A stretch of 64,000 bases of DNA, from the NCBI RefSeq assembly GCF_963678635.1, contig NC_087069.1:15164660-15228659 (forward strand), in the 5' to 3' direction. Made by a program: the position numbers and the translations under genes. This DNA comes from Symsagittifera roscoffensis (Eukaryota > Xenacoelomorpha > Acoela > Convolutidae). Below, piece after piece: positions 41,801 to 56,800 of this stretch (position 1 is the stretch's first letter; the number at the start of each line of letters is the position of its first letter). Under the pieces are notes generated by a model. That model was not told the DNA's origin. It saw only the letters and a program-made list of their open reading frames with translations, and ran no database searches.

Positions 41801-44800
41801 CAAAGTAACTTGCTCCAGTCCAAATTTTTGATAATGAAAAGGATTCGTTCGGTTTGTTCCTAGAAATGCATTATTTGTGTTCAATGCTATGATAATTTGT
41901 CTCACCGGTTCACGAGCAAAAATATCTTCCTGTTGCCAGCTGCGCTGACCAGCTGTTGCAAGAAATGTTTTTGTAATTTCTTCTTGATATGGGTAGTTCG
42001 CAGGAGTTTTGAGCAAAGTTGATTCAATGGCAGAGAGCACATGGTCGGTCACAGTCATTTTTCTAACATATAGGTTCGCTTCGAGTATTTGCAGCTTGTA
42101 ATGCTTGGCAGCATCTTCCGATATAATGAGAAAATCTTCATGAGAACGTCTGTAGGAAAGTCTGAGGGTAACACCGCTCAACAAATGCTTGTCACATGTG
42201 AAAAAATCAACTCCAGCGGGTCCATAGAACCAAATTTCCCTCGATTCACGGACCAGTTCTCGTTGAGATGTGAAATCAGCTGCATCTATTGCAGCGGGAT
42301 TGTTTTCAAAACGATATCCCTGACACTTAAGCCATGAGTCCTTGGCTCCTTTGCTGTTAGAAACTTCTGTTCCAATAAAGCTTTTATGCGCAAAATTACT
42401 ATTGGCATTTGAGATTTTGAGTCCATTAGCAGAGAGGGTACAGTCAGAGAAAAGGGAATACAGGGAGTTGTTTACGAGGAACGGTGAATCAGACACAGTA
42501 GGATCAGTGTTGTCGTATCGCAGATCAGCTCCACTTGATTGCGTTACTTTGCATCGTATTTCCAAATAAATTTTTTGCAGGTCAACAAAATTATTACGGT
42601 CACCGGTGATTTCAAATTCAAGCATTGGTCCATTAGGTGAATAAACAGGTCCAATTTTTTGATCAAAAGCGTTTTCAAAAGTAATCAAAAGAGGTTGTTT
42701 TTCAAACAAATCTAGAGAGCTATGGGTAGCTTCATTGGGTAACAAATTAGCGATCATTTTTTATGTTTGAGAAAAAATCTGCTCGACTTCTCACTGGTCT
42801 GGTTTTTCTTCGAATGGTTGTTTTTCTTTTTCGAGCCCCTACTGACCTTCTTCTTCGTAATCCATTCATTGGTGTCTTTCGACGACGTCGTCTACCACCA
42901 CCGAGTTGTTTTCTTGCAGTTTTTGTGACAGTGTTTTTCAATGCTTGTTTAGGAGACTTCTTTTTCATAGCGACATCAATTAGTTCTGGCGCTGCACTCA
43001 TCAAAAGTTCTCTGCCCAGTTTTTTCGCTGCCGGTAGAATAACCCGTCGTGCAAACGGTATAGCAACACGACCAATACCAGCAGCCAAAGCGCCAAATCC
43101 ACTGCCGCGTTGTCGGTAGTGTCCAGAGAAATGAGGAAGTGAAGCTTGCTTTGCATAATATTGTTCCATTGGTTTTCAATCAAAACGCTTGAATTTTAGA
43201 GTCAACACAACTTTACCAGTTCCTGCAAAGGGCACTAGTCTTCCAGTTTCTGTGCGCAACTGTACCGATATTGATTGTACAGATGAAGTGAATAATTTTT
43301 TGTAGTCTAAATTAGTGAAGTTTTTTCGATGATTAGGTTCAATGCTGCAGGCACTACCGTTTTTGATGCGTCTATTTGAATCAATGACGCGTAACAATGG
43401 GGCCTTTGCATCACCAACAGTTTGGTATTGAATAATGTCAATATAGACAAAAATTAGACTTGTCCCACTTGATAAGTCATATGGGAAATGAGATTCGTAC
43501 AGTTCGTTTCCCTCATAAGATGCATCGAAGGAGGGTATCATTTTGTAACCAATGTGATATTCACCGTTCTCATCAAGCTTTGCATTGTAGCCTAACAGAC
43601 TGGGTATTTGGGGACTTGGGAATGAGATTCCTTCATTTGCGTTCATCCAAATGCTCATGCTATTCGTGATTTCTTGAGGACTCGCATCAAAATGAATTTT
43701 GTCTTTGAGTTTTGTTTTTATCTCATTAATCAATTGTTCTATAAAAGTGTACTCTCCTGATTTGATAAAAACTTTTTCGCCATAGTAGGGTCTGGAAATT
43801 GTATTCCGATTGCCAGCGTTGGATTTACTGGCTACTACTTCGGATGCTCTGAAGTACGTAAATTCCTCATCAGTAACATTGTTTAATTTTGTGGGGAAAA
43901 TTATTTCTGAGAGAGCAACTCTCCAATCTCCGTCTAAAGCTATTTCTTCTTTACAAAAATTTCTAAAACTGGCCAAAGTGTTGCCTGGGAAATAATCCAT
44001 TGATGCTGTTGAAATCAAATGTACAGTAAACTCATCACTGCCCATTTACGTTATAATCAGCTTTGTTTCCAATTAAACTAAGTTCTTTTTCATAAAATTT
44101 TCCGCTGATTTCTTCCTTTTCCGCATCAATGAGACTGTATGTTGGAGGGTTTACAGTAGGAATGGCAACTATTTCAAAAACTTCGTCTGTAAAAATCTGC
44201 TTGTAACCTTTTCTAAAAGGCAAGTCAGTCTTCGCTATTCGAACATAGTCACCAACATAAAATTTTGGTTTCTGTACCAACTTCGATGAACTGTTTGCAA
44301 TTAATGAAACTAAAGCAGGTACATGTTTTCTTGTGACCTTGTTTGGAGCCAATTTTGTTACTCTATTAACGCGTGAGTTAATCGTTTGAACAAAACTTGG
44401 TAATTTTTCAATATAACTGTAAGTCCATTCAAACTCCAAGTATTTGTACATAATACTTTTCAGCGATCGAATGTTTCTTTCGGCAAACGCTGATTTTTTT
44501 TCACTGTGAGTATTGTATTTGATGATTTCTCGTTTAGTACATAACTTTTCGAACTCTCCTTTAAACTCGGTGCCTTTGTCAACCCAAACTTTTTTTGGTT
44601 GTTTTGTTTTGATCATTTTTTTGAAAGCTTCGGTTGTTTCCTTAGCATATTTGGTCTTCAGGGGTTCCACTCGTAAGTAGCGAGAGAGGCAATCGACAGC
44701 AACTAACAAATATCGTACCCCTCGGTTATATTTAGCCAATTTATCAACATAAGCCAAGTCAAGAGACCAAATTTCGTTGATATCGTTAACAATCACTTTT

Positions 44801-47800
44801 AGCCGAGGATATGTTTTACGAAACAATCCATACTTTGTATGTGATGATTGAGATCTCAGAAATTTTTCAACTTTTTTTGGTGAGAGTTGACTAGCATTTG
44901 TTAAATTTTTAACGCTACCAAATGCAGCTGGACCTTTCGTGTAGAGTAATTTGAGTTTCTTTTCTTCACTGATAGTAGGATTTCCATTCTTTTGTTGACG
45001 TCGTCGCAAACGATTCTTTACTGCTTTCATAGTTTTTATCATCGTCGTCATCGTCGTCGTTGGTGTTGGGGAAAAATTCTTTTTTCTGGGTTTTTCTTTT
45101 GTCTGATTGCTTGGTTCTGGGTTTGAGAGTTGTCGATCGAGTCTTCGAAGAGGAGGGTTTTGATCTCTTCGAGTACTCAGTTGTCGGGTTGTCGTCGGAG
45201 ACGAAGGAGGAAGAAGTTGAGAAGGGCTTAGCTGCTTCGCTCTTAAGCGAGCGGAGAATCTGTTTGGCATAAGTGTTGGACACTAAGCTAGGATCAAGAT
45301 TCAGTTCTTTCAAAATTTGTGGATAAAAAACACCCTCAAGTTTTTTTGTGTTTTGCTGTGTATCGTACAAAAAAGATTCAATTTTAACGAGTGTTGGTTT
45401 TCCTTGAATTAAAACATATCCGTCAACGTCTAAAGTCAAGGATTCAACTTTGAACAACTGCTTTAGCACGATGTTTGCCCTTTCCAATTTATTAGCTTCC
45501 AATAGCTCTTGAATGGATTCCATAACCTTTCGAAACACTTCAGCGGTTTTTCCATTACTTTTTTCATCGTTTTTTTCTGTTCTCTTTGAACTTGTCTGCT
45601 GCAGTGAATTGTTTGATTCAAAATTTTTTTCTGCTTCATCATCACCGTCATCACTGAAATTAGTAAGTGCAGATAAATTTCTTTTTCGGTGCAGATTTGG
45701 TACTACATTATTAGGGGTTAAAGGAATAGGAGATGTTGGGTTTAATGGTGGTGGAGAGTCACGGCTGATATTTCGTTCTCGAAATCGTTGTATGTAATTG
45801 AGTTGAGATGATTTGTCGTTAATTAATGGATTATGAAGGATTTGAGATTGTGGTGCAGTTTTTTCATCTGGAGCATATGTTTTTCGAGGAATGAGGATGA
45901 ATTCTTCAGCATACATGCCTGAGATTCTAGTTTTTCAAGTAAATGTAACACGATTCTCCGATTGATTTAACCAGTGAAATATTGTTTGCCAAAACTTTTC
46001 GTTTTTCTCGGATACTAAACTTAGGGTCAACAATTTTTCCAAATGGTATTTTCTTACTCTCGATGAAACTCTTGTTAGCTGGAACATGTCCCAGAAAAAC
46101 ATTTACAAAACAATCGCAAAGAAATCTAATAAAATTTGAATCAGCTTCTGTCAAAATTGATCTACAATGGCGACTATTGAGCATTTGCTTCAATATACAT
46201 AATTCTTTCTCTTTCATTTTCAAGAGATGTGATAACTGCTTTCGAGGATGGTAAATAGAAAATGGTTGGTGATGGTGGAACTATGTTTGACGAATAACGA
46301 AGACATTCTGAAGTTTTGGGATCCAAGTCTATCAACAGATGACCAAAATCTTCTTTCGTTGCCAACTGATACGCATGACGGAGGAATTTTGCATTATTCA
46401 ACTGTCTGCCTAAATAATCAATTTGTTGAATGTCTCGAGGTGATTTGAACAAAATTAAGTGAGTTGTATTCAAATCTATTGTACGTGATTGCTTACTTTG
46501 CTGAAATAAATTGTGCTTGACATAAATAACATGAACATTTTTATGTCGGCCTGCTGTAGCTAATTTAACAAAATCTTTTTCATTAAAAATTTCTTCACAG
46601 GTATCATCAAAGACAATCATACAATCCCGTAAGTTATTAACAATTTCAAAGCTGGATAATTTTATAAATTCAATATCAAATTTGTTGTGAGAAACAAAGG
46701 AACGGTATTTGGGTTGATCGTGAAGATAAAAATAAAATATCTTGTTATACGATGGATAGAATGTACCTTTGAGAAGCATTTGAAAAATTAAATCAGTTTT
46801 GCCAGATCCTGAGGGACCTGAAACGGACATAAACAGACGATCTTTTGTTGAAATGATCTTATTCATTATTATAACTTGGGATTGGGTAACATGTAACCAA
46901 CTGTACTGGATAGTATTGAAAGCCAAATGGCAGTCTCATCACAACTAAGGTTGTAAAAAGATAATTTTGAAATAGATAAAGAGAGCAAAATGAAAATGAA
47001 ACAGACTTGCGTGAAAAAGACAACTTCTGCAGACGGAAGAGAAACAGAATTACAAAATTTCCAAGATCTGTTTTCGTGAGATAAAGACTTTTCGGCAACA
47101 CCAATGTCAACAAAGTCGCAATCATTGTTCTCGACAGTGGTGGTTTCTTCAATTTCCATGTTTACCCGAAGACTTTTTTTGCTTATTTCTATCAAGGTTG
47201 ATAGTTACAACTGCATACCAATCGCCTTTTTTTCTCTCTGATCTATTGCCGTTTGGTTTGTATTTTATTATATATCTTGCTATGTTTTTGTCTGTCAGAA
47301 GTATCCGAACAATTTTTTCTACGTTTCCGGTACTGATTTCGTCTAATAACTCTTTTGGTAAATTCTCACCTGTTAAACTCACATTTTGTGTGTTTTCTTT
47401 TGGCAAAAATATTTTTTTGAAATTTTGAATTTTCAAACACGACATGTTAGCAACTAGTAATCACACAAGATCAAAAGAAAATGAAGACAATCAATAAATA
47501 TATTTATTATGATTCACAAAATTTGGCATATATATATATGTGATTCGTCATTTCGGTTCAACAGGCAAATCAACTCCTCGTTCAATGAAGAAAAACTCAT
47601 ATTTTGTGAATTTGTCATGGTTACAATTAGATTTGAACTTTACAACAAAATGAGCAGCAACTCTGATAGTGGCTTGAACTAAATGTATTTCCTCAACGTT
47701 ATCAGTTTTGACTAATTCTTTCAGTTCAGCTGGAAGCTGATGGTCATGTAAATGAATTTGTCTTCTCTCTCCCAGCTGAGGTTGCAGCCCTTCCAGGTTG

Positions 47801-50800
47801 AGATTGAACAACGGAATTGACTGGCGAAATTCCTGGAGTCTGGACATTGTACAGGTGAAAGTAGTCAAGAACTGTAAAAAACTTCCGTAAATTATCGATT
47901 TCGATATCGTTCAGTGTAATTTGTTCGAGTTTTTGCAGGAGAGGTTTTCCTCGACAATCTAATATGCCTGTCCGCGTAAGAGTAACTTTAATTCTTGGTG
48001 TTAAATTGTTTTCAGGACTCTGATTAGTCATTGAAGCGTAAACCACCAAATTTGGAGATAAGGTTGTTTGCATCATTGGACAGTTCATTTTGTAACCAAT
48101 CGAAAAAAACTTTGGATTTTCTACGGGTACAATGCTTTAATAATTGATGTGAGGGAAGTAAATGAGAATGTCGTTTGCAAATATGTTTTTCTTGACCCAA
48201 TAACTGTTCAATCTTTGGGCAGCCAAAATCTTCCAAATTTGTCACGGGTAATTTCAAGTATTCAGCTAATAAAACAGATTTTTGTGTACCTTTAGCAAAA
48301 AAATGGGAATTTGGGTTCCTCAAACGAATGCTGTCAAAAATTTGATCCAAGTATGAGTAAGGGTATTCACCTTCGTCCCAACGAAGCCCGTGTAGAAATT
48401 TAGATACCCAATTGTACGCTTTTTTTCTTCTTTTGATAAATTGTTGAATTGAACTGGTGGCAGAAAATGAATTGTATCAATTGTATTAGCAGAGCAAACG
48501 GAAAGTTCCTTTATGATCAAAGGTTTCTTGCCACATTTAAATCCTTCAATATCTAAAATAATGAGATGGTTGAAAAACAATTTTTTAGTTTTCTTTCTTT
48601 GGGTTAACATGACTTTCACTCAACATTCCAACAAACGAAATAACTTTGGTTTGAATGCTTTAAGAAATAAGCAAAACGCAATACCTGTCACGTGACCCAG
48701 GTAACAGTTTTTTATTGGACAAGGCAAAACATATGTGTACCCAGGACCGGTATGATTTTTTTCTTGCAAATATCCCGCTGCGTCATGCAATATAGCATGT
48801 ATTCTAAGAAACTTGAAATGTTTCAAGTGTTTGTCGAGCGACGAATTGTCTATTCCAATTAAACCACCATATGGTCTGTTTTTCAAAACAAAATCCAAAT
48901 TAATATCAGCATCCAAATACAAACAAGTGGCTAAAAAATACTGAAATCTGACTGATTTGTCTGGATATTGTGATTTTAAGTCTATAAAAATTTCATGAAT
49001 GAGTTTTAAATCGAAAGTTGAAATCATGTTTACTGAACTCAATATAATAAAAAGGGAATAATGAAAAGTATGTATCAATTAAAACTTAACTTTCTCTTCA
49101 ACAATAAATTTCACAAATAGCACATCAGTATCTACATCAAGTTTTCCATATCCACTTGTCAAAATATCCATTATTTTGCAAAAAGCGGCAGAATGGGGTC
49201 CATTAATTAAACTTTCAAATCTTTTCAAAGTTTCTGTATTCATCTCATCTGTTTGAACATGTCTGCTTTCTGTATGTTTCTTTGAAACTGAAGTCGAAAC
49301 TCTTACGGATTTGTTTGACGTCGACGATGCAGCAGGCGTAACTGTATTATCAATTCGTTTCTGTCCCCCAACGGTCGGAGATTTCTTGCAAACGTTTTGA
49401 TTTGGTGAAGTTTGTTTCTTAGATGATGTTGCAGAAAGCAATAAATTGGGTAAACGTTTTTTGATTGCAGTGAAATCTAACAAATCGAGATTGGCTGCAA
49501 CAGGTTGTGCTGAATAAGTGAGAGCTAGTTTAAGCTTGTCAAATAACTCACCGTTTCCTTTGACATCTTTAGCAGGAGAAACTAAGTATTTGAAGCAAGT
49601 GAAAATACAAGGAACACTGAAACATTTTTGGGAAGGAAAAAATTGGTTTAATTGTTCCTCTGAATCTACTTGAATCAATATATGGTAATGAATTTTTTTT
49701 TCATTCTCGACTGAAAAAGGGCAATATTCAGATTTGAAGTGGCTTCCAAAAACATAATTTTTAAAAGTAGATAAATTAGGAATTTTTTCAGTGATAACAA
49801 ATTTGAAATTTGGTTGAAATTTTTTGAAATAATCAGGTAACACAACTTCGAACATAGCTTCTGCCATTTTGTAAAGGAAAATTAATTCGGGTCGTGCTTG
49901 AAATCCTTTGTGTTTGAGGAAAGTTGAGATTTCCTGGCTCGTTTACAGTTAGATTGTGGTTTGTCTTTGTTTTCAACAGTATCAGAAATTTCACTTGTTT
50001 GCGCTCGGATTGACTTTCCCGACTTTAGTAATTTTGAAAATTCTTCGCTGCTTAAGGAAAGTCTTTGTACACATTCAAATTCAGCGCCTTCAGCTGCTTT
50101 TTTGAAAACTTTCAGGAATACATAAGTTCCAGTTTGGTCATATGTTTTCAATGTAGCACGCACTAGTCTTTTACTGTTTTCCGAAATATCGAAATAGCAA
50201 TCGCCAAAATCTTTATCTGCATCTGCTGTGGTGCTTGTTTTGGTTTTATTCATTGTAACGAGTAAATTTTCAAAGTAACTTGATTCAAAACTGAATAGAA
50301 AGAAATGAATGGTTCCGATTGATTGTATATGTCTGCAAAAGAAAGCGGCGTTGTATCTATTTTAATTTATATACACATGTAATTTATATCGCAAAGATAT
50401 TGGATTGCAATTTAGTTCACATGGATAAGTATTTTGTGCATGTACAACTGATAAGAATTTTAATGGGTGTTAAAGGTCACAATGTTTAAACGTTATTTTT
50501 GATACAAGCTATTTGTTTGAATGCAATTTAGATAAACATAGAATACCACCCAAGGTAACATAAGTATTTTACACGCCCTCCCTTATTAAACCGATTAAAA
50601 ACTACATAGGAGGTCTTGAAATTTCTAATTTTAGAAGAACCAATCCCTATTTTAATCTCTTGAGGCGTTTTCACAATTCATTTCAGTTTCATTTCTCTCC
50701 GCGTTACGTTTGTCATTTTCTTCCAACTTTTCTTCAAAAATGCCTTGTTATATTATTGCCGGATATTCCAATTACGAAAGAACCATTTTTTATGAAACCG

Positions 50801-53800
50801 TTCACGGTAATTTTGTAGCAATAATTAACGAAGAAAAAAGTTTCAATTCTGATGAGTGGACTTGTACTCATCACGTTATGATTCCCAAAAATTTTTTACA
50901 TTTATTCAGTAAACTTTCCTTAAAAAATTCAAAGAAAGACGAAGAACTGAATATAAAGTATTTGAGTTACCTTACAAATTCTGGTAAATATACGGATCCT
51001 GACGAGCCTCTTGCTCTTCAGGTTGATATTTCAACTTTATCAAAACCAGTAAAAAAAATTTTGTATAAATACGATTGTGATGTTACTCCGATGTGTGAAA
51101 ACCAATTAGAATACTTTGAAGAAATTGAATTTTTTGATCGTTTATGGGGAATGGAACAAATTGAGTCACCATCAGTAGTTACCCCGAAAGCTGATCCTTC
51201 CCCTGTAGTTTCACCATGGCTTGACGAACCGGGTTGCTCAACTCCAAAGCGTACCCCTGTGGCTACTGTGAGCAACCACATGGAAAACTTAACCCCTTCT
51301 CTCTGTCTAGCGCCAAAGAAAAAAAGGAAGTTAACAACACTAGAGAAAGCGCAGGAGTATTTGGACCTTATATAACTTTGAAACTGAGGTTGAGTTTTTT
51401 TGATTTTTGTTTGTATTTATTGTGTATAATAATTTAACTTTAAAATTGAGTTTGAGTTTGTATCTTGTATTTGTTCATTAATTATCACACGATTGGGTTC
51501 TGATTAAAAATTTATTTCAAAAGCCTTTAAAAATTGAAGTTACAAAAATCATTTATTTTTATTAAATTGACTATTTTTTTTTCAATAAAAAACAAAAAAA
51601 AAATCCGTAAAATTTTCATTTTTTCCACAAATAGGATTTAACATATTAACATTGAAGTTCTTATTTACATTAGTGATCTTGACAAAAAACTGAAAAGCAT
51701 CCATATATATATGCTAATTTTTAGAAAACAAGATTAAAAAAATCAAATTCGTTTTTTGAAAAAAGATAATTAACGTCAAAAAAAAACTGTAAAAAAATAA
51801 TTTTGGATGAAAACTTATGTTGTCATATGTTTATTCAAATAGTTATCATACAAATTAAACATAATGAAAAATAGTATAAAAGATGTTTAAAACCAACTTT
51901 TTGATAAAAATAATTATTTTTTTTAAGGTTTTTTAGTTAAAAATTTGATTTTTTAATTACAAAAAGGAAAAAAAAGCATCAATTTTTTTCTTTTTCTACA
52001 AATTGGAGTTACCATTTGATCATTGATACTGTTGTCTCCAAAAATGGTCATATTGAAAAAAATACAAGTATTCATCATCATGCAAAATATTTGAGAAAAA
52101 TAATAAAAATCAAACTTTTTAATTGATGACTCATCGTTTTTTCATTTTTCCGAAAAAATGCGATTTTCAACCAGAAGACGCAATTTTTTATTATGAGCAA
52201 GTGGTGTTATTATGAAATTGCATTGAGGGGCACGACTAATGAGATTGTGGGAGTAGATGTTTTTTCATTAGTCTTCGAGAAAAACGCTAATCCCCTTAAT
52301 CCCCCCTAAAACAACGAACTCATTTCTCTTTACAGAAAAGTATTTTTTCGGACTTTTTTTTCAACTCGAAAGACAACTGAGACAAATTCATGGTGATATG
52401 GACCGTGCGACCGCTCCGTGATTGACATCATTGATAACAATGCGCCTGGAAAGTTAAAAAACTGTCATTTTTTAGATTTTGCTTTACTTATTCATCATTT
52501 CAACTGTTTTTGATACTAATTTTGACGTTTTTATAAGATATTCTGTCCCCATGACAACTGGGATATTTAGGATCTATCATGTGTTGTGACATGCTCAACT
52601 TTTATTTGCAATTTCGAAAATTTCATCAATTTATAATTTGAATTGATAAAATATAAAATTAAAACTTTTCTATCTTGGCTCTAAAATCATTTTGGATTAA
52701 AATTTAGCCCAAACTTGGTTGGCTTAGATTAATTTCTATCGTTTATAATAATTATTAACGTTTCAAACAACAATTTATCTGTTTCGTCCAATCGAATTTG
52801 AGTTTGCCAGTTATGGCGGGAAATTCAAATCTAATTCAAATTTTGGCGGGAACTTTAATTCAAATTCAAAATTACGCGCGCAAAACACAAACCGTTTTCT
52901 CTACAATTGGTAGACGAACAGTTATGCTTCTCATTTACTGTTGTTTCTGAGTGTAATTTGAGATCACTTGATTCTTTTTCTTTCTTAAAATCAATAGCTT
53001 AACTTATTTCAAAAAATGTTCAAATGCAATTTTTGTCCACTGAAATATGCAAATAAGAGCAATAGAAGTCGCCATGAGCGTGACAAACATTTTGTTGAAA
53101 AAGGACTTATTGTTTATCGATGCAATGAGTGTTCATTCACGGCTCAAATGCTTTCAAATTTACAAAAACATATTCTTCACACTCATGGTCAACTTGGAGG
53201 TGTTTGTGATTATTGTCATTTGGGATTTCATTCGCCCAAAAACTTATCAGCTCATTTACTAGCAACCCATGGTCTTCCTGTTATGAGAGCTGCCTCTGCT
53301 GATTTAGCCACTACAAGTGCCGCTGCTAATGCTGCTCTCGGTGATGTGCATGCTGTCGATGAAGACGAAATCAACGGCACCAATCTTCAAAAAAGTGAGT
53401 CTGCTTTTTTCGGTGTTCTTGAAACGTATGTGATCGGCGGAAACCAACCCATGGATGAAACTCAGCCGATTGACCTTTTGCAGTTTATGCAAGAGAAAAA
53501 AGATGAAATTCAAAGTCTCATAATCGATCGAGTTGCAGAAGGACCTAGAAAAGTTCAGTTCAGCGCTAATTTAGGTTTGGTAAAACCTAAAGTAATAAAT
53601 GACTCTAGTAAAACTGAGCACGACGAGCGGATTGACATTTATGCAAACTCTGATATGAAACCTGTGATGAGCTTAGGATTAGAAGATGATGAGTTTTTTG
53701 AAATGGTCGAAAAAATGCAAGCAGTTTTGGAGACTTTTGCATCTTATGGAAGCGGTTGGGTTTTGCAACATGTAATTCAAGTTTTTGTTAAACTTGCAAA

Positions 53801-56800
53801 GTTTTCACCAATCCGTGGGTCATCTTATATTGACTTGCCTTTTCGAATTCGAATGTCCCAGAATTTGATAAACATTAGAAATCACGAAGATAATAATTGC
53901 TTCGAACTTTGCTTTACCGCTGCTTATAGTCTGAAGCATGGTGTTGACCTACTTCTAACTGATCAACAAAAAGCGAACCCAGCAGCTGCGCGGACACAAC
54001 CTGATACATACACTGCAGAAAGTGCACACAAAGCCCAAGGTAATTTTGATTCACCCATGAGTTTCGCTTCAATTGGAAAATTTGAACAACTTAACGACGT
54101 GCGGGTAAATGTGTTCCAGTACCACAAGGGAGATTTGTTGCCTATGTATATATCAAAACGACCAAACCAAGATAACAGCACCCAAACTGAAATATTTGAC
54201 ATGGACCTGCTTCTCTTGTATGAGCCTGCAAAGCATCACTATGTACTTATAATCGATTTGTTAAAGTTCATCTGCGAAATCAAAGGGTGTAAGTATCGCC
54301 CAATTGCACGTTTATGTAGAAACTGCTTTCACATTAGTTGGAGTGATGAAACTCATGAGCAACACATCCAGTGTTGTAAGGATCATGAACCTGCTCTAGT
54401 AGTCATGCCTTCAGCAGAAAAAGGTACCAACAGATACGAGTTCAAAAACCTCCAGGCCTTGTGGTTTGTACCACTTGTGATTTATTTTGATTTTGAATCA
54501 TTTCTGAAACCTGTAGATTCTTGTCCTGATAATCCATCGCGATCATCTACCCGAGTTGTACAAAAACACGAAGCTTGTGGGTATTCATTGGCTGTAATTG
54601 AGCACGGAAATTCACAGCCCTACTTCTTTGACTATGACAGCTCTGATCAATGCATGAAAAAGTTTCTCAATCAGTTGCATCAATTAGCGAGAGAGATATA
54701 TGATCAAAAGCGACGGTTTCCTCAATTTCTAGAAAGCCAAGAATCGTTGAACAAAGAAAACACATCAACATGTTGGATTTGCTGTATACATTTTACCAAT
54801 GAGCACGAAAAATGTCTTGACCATTGCCATTTTTCTGGAAAATTTTTGGGATGGGCACATGAAAAATGCAACCTCGCAAGACGAACTGTAAATTTCACCC
54901 CAGTCATTGGACATAACATCCAGAACTATGACCTTCACCACATTTGTCTCGCATTGCATGAATGCGAGCCAACAAGTACAATGAGTGTTATACCTAGCAC
55001 CGACGAAAAATATATATCGTTAAGCATTGGAGTCCTAATTAAAACTATAAAAAGGAAAAACGGATCCGAGCAAAAAGTTTTTGAATACCTCAGATTTATT
55101 GACTCATGCAAGTTTTTGAATTCTTCCTTGCAAAAATTGGTTGATAATCTACCAGCGGAAAAAATGTCAGTTTTGAACAAGTATTTTGCAAACGAGACGG
55201 AGGAGCAACGGTGTCTGATACGACAAAAAGGTTTCTACCCTTATTCGTACATGACCAAAAGAGAAAAATTTGCAGAAAAAGAATTGCCTCCTTTGCAAAA
55301 TTGGTCCGATGTTTTGAATGGAGGAAAAGTTGCAGTTTCACAAGCGGATCTGGAGCATGCAAGGAAAGTTTTTAGAATGTTCAAATGTCAAAACTTGGAG
55401 GATTATCACAACTTGTATCTCAAGTGTGATACACTCCTTCTTGCTTGCGTCTTTGAAGAATTTCGACAAATTAGTCACCAAACTTATGGTCTGGACTGCG
55501 CGCACCATTTTAGTGCTTCAAACTTAGCTGGAGACGCCTTCAAACGTATCTGCAAAGACTCGAATGTTCAGCTTTTATCAGACCGCAGGCATCTCGAAAT
55601 GGTCGAGAATATGATGCGAGGTGGTACTGCATCCGTGTTCCATAGTCGCTTTTTCAAAGCCAACAACAAAGAATGCCCCGACTTCAACCCAGATCAACCT
55701 AGCACCTACGGGTTTATGATCGATGCAAATAACCTCTATGGCGGCGTCATGCAAACGGAGAAATTACCGGTGCGTAACTTTGAGTTATTAGAGCATATAG
55801 AAGACGAGGTGATTGTGAACCAAATCCTCAACATGACTGAAGACTCTTTGATTGGATTTATATTGGAAGTTGATCTCGAGTACCCAGAAGAACTGCATGA
55901 GGATCATCAAGATTACCCTTTAGCTCCTACTAAAGAAAGTGTACCCCAGGATTGGTTGAGTCCCTACCAAACGAATTTACTCGAGCAGATGAAAAATCAA
56001 GACATTGCAAGACGTTCAATTGGAAAGACCAAAAAGTTACTGCAGACGCTGCATGACAAGTCAAACTATACAATTCATTACAAACTATTGCAATTGTTTG
56101 TTAGGTTGGGACTTAAAGTTAAAAAAGTGCACCGTGTGCTGAAGTTTGAACAAGAAGCATGGTTAGAACCATACATCACATTGAACACGACTAAACGACA
56201 ACAAGCTAGAAATAAATTTGAGGAGGATTTGTACAAACTACTGAACAATTGTGCTTATGGGAAAACATGCGAGTCGAAGCGCAAACGGATGCTTGTTCGA
56301 ATAGTTAGAGATTATCATGCCGCTTTGCGAGAAATTAGTGCATTCGAATTTAAATCCTACAAAATTTTTGGAGAAAACTTGGCAGCGTTCACTTCGAACC
56401 CAACAAAAATCTATTGGGATGTCCCAACAATTGTGGGAGCTAGTGTTCTTGAGTTAGCAAAGTTTCACATGTATAAATTTCATTACGATATAATGAAACC
56501 AAATTTTGAATGTCAACTACTGTATTCTGATACAGACAGTCTCCTGTACCAAGTCAAAAGTGAAGATTTATACCGAGAAATTTCCGAAAAAAGGAATATT
56601 TTGAATGAACTTGACTTGTCAAATTACCCGACGAACCACCCTCTCTACGACCCAAAAAACAAAATGGTTGTTTTAAAATTCAAGGATGAGTTTCCAGGAG
56701 ACATTATAACCGAGTTTATATCCCTCAAACCCAAGCTTTATTCCATTTTGTCCAGAGGTAATTAATTAATTTCTATTTGCCTTATTTGTGAGCACGAATT

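Noticed and set aside
43460-43669. Plus-strand ORFs over the Polinton capsid block (e.g. here, 42763-43119, 45060-45272)
   Set aside because: They are antisense to well-supported minus-strand genes and carry no motif.
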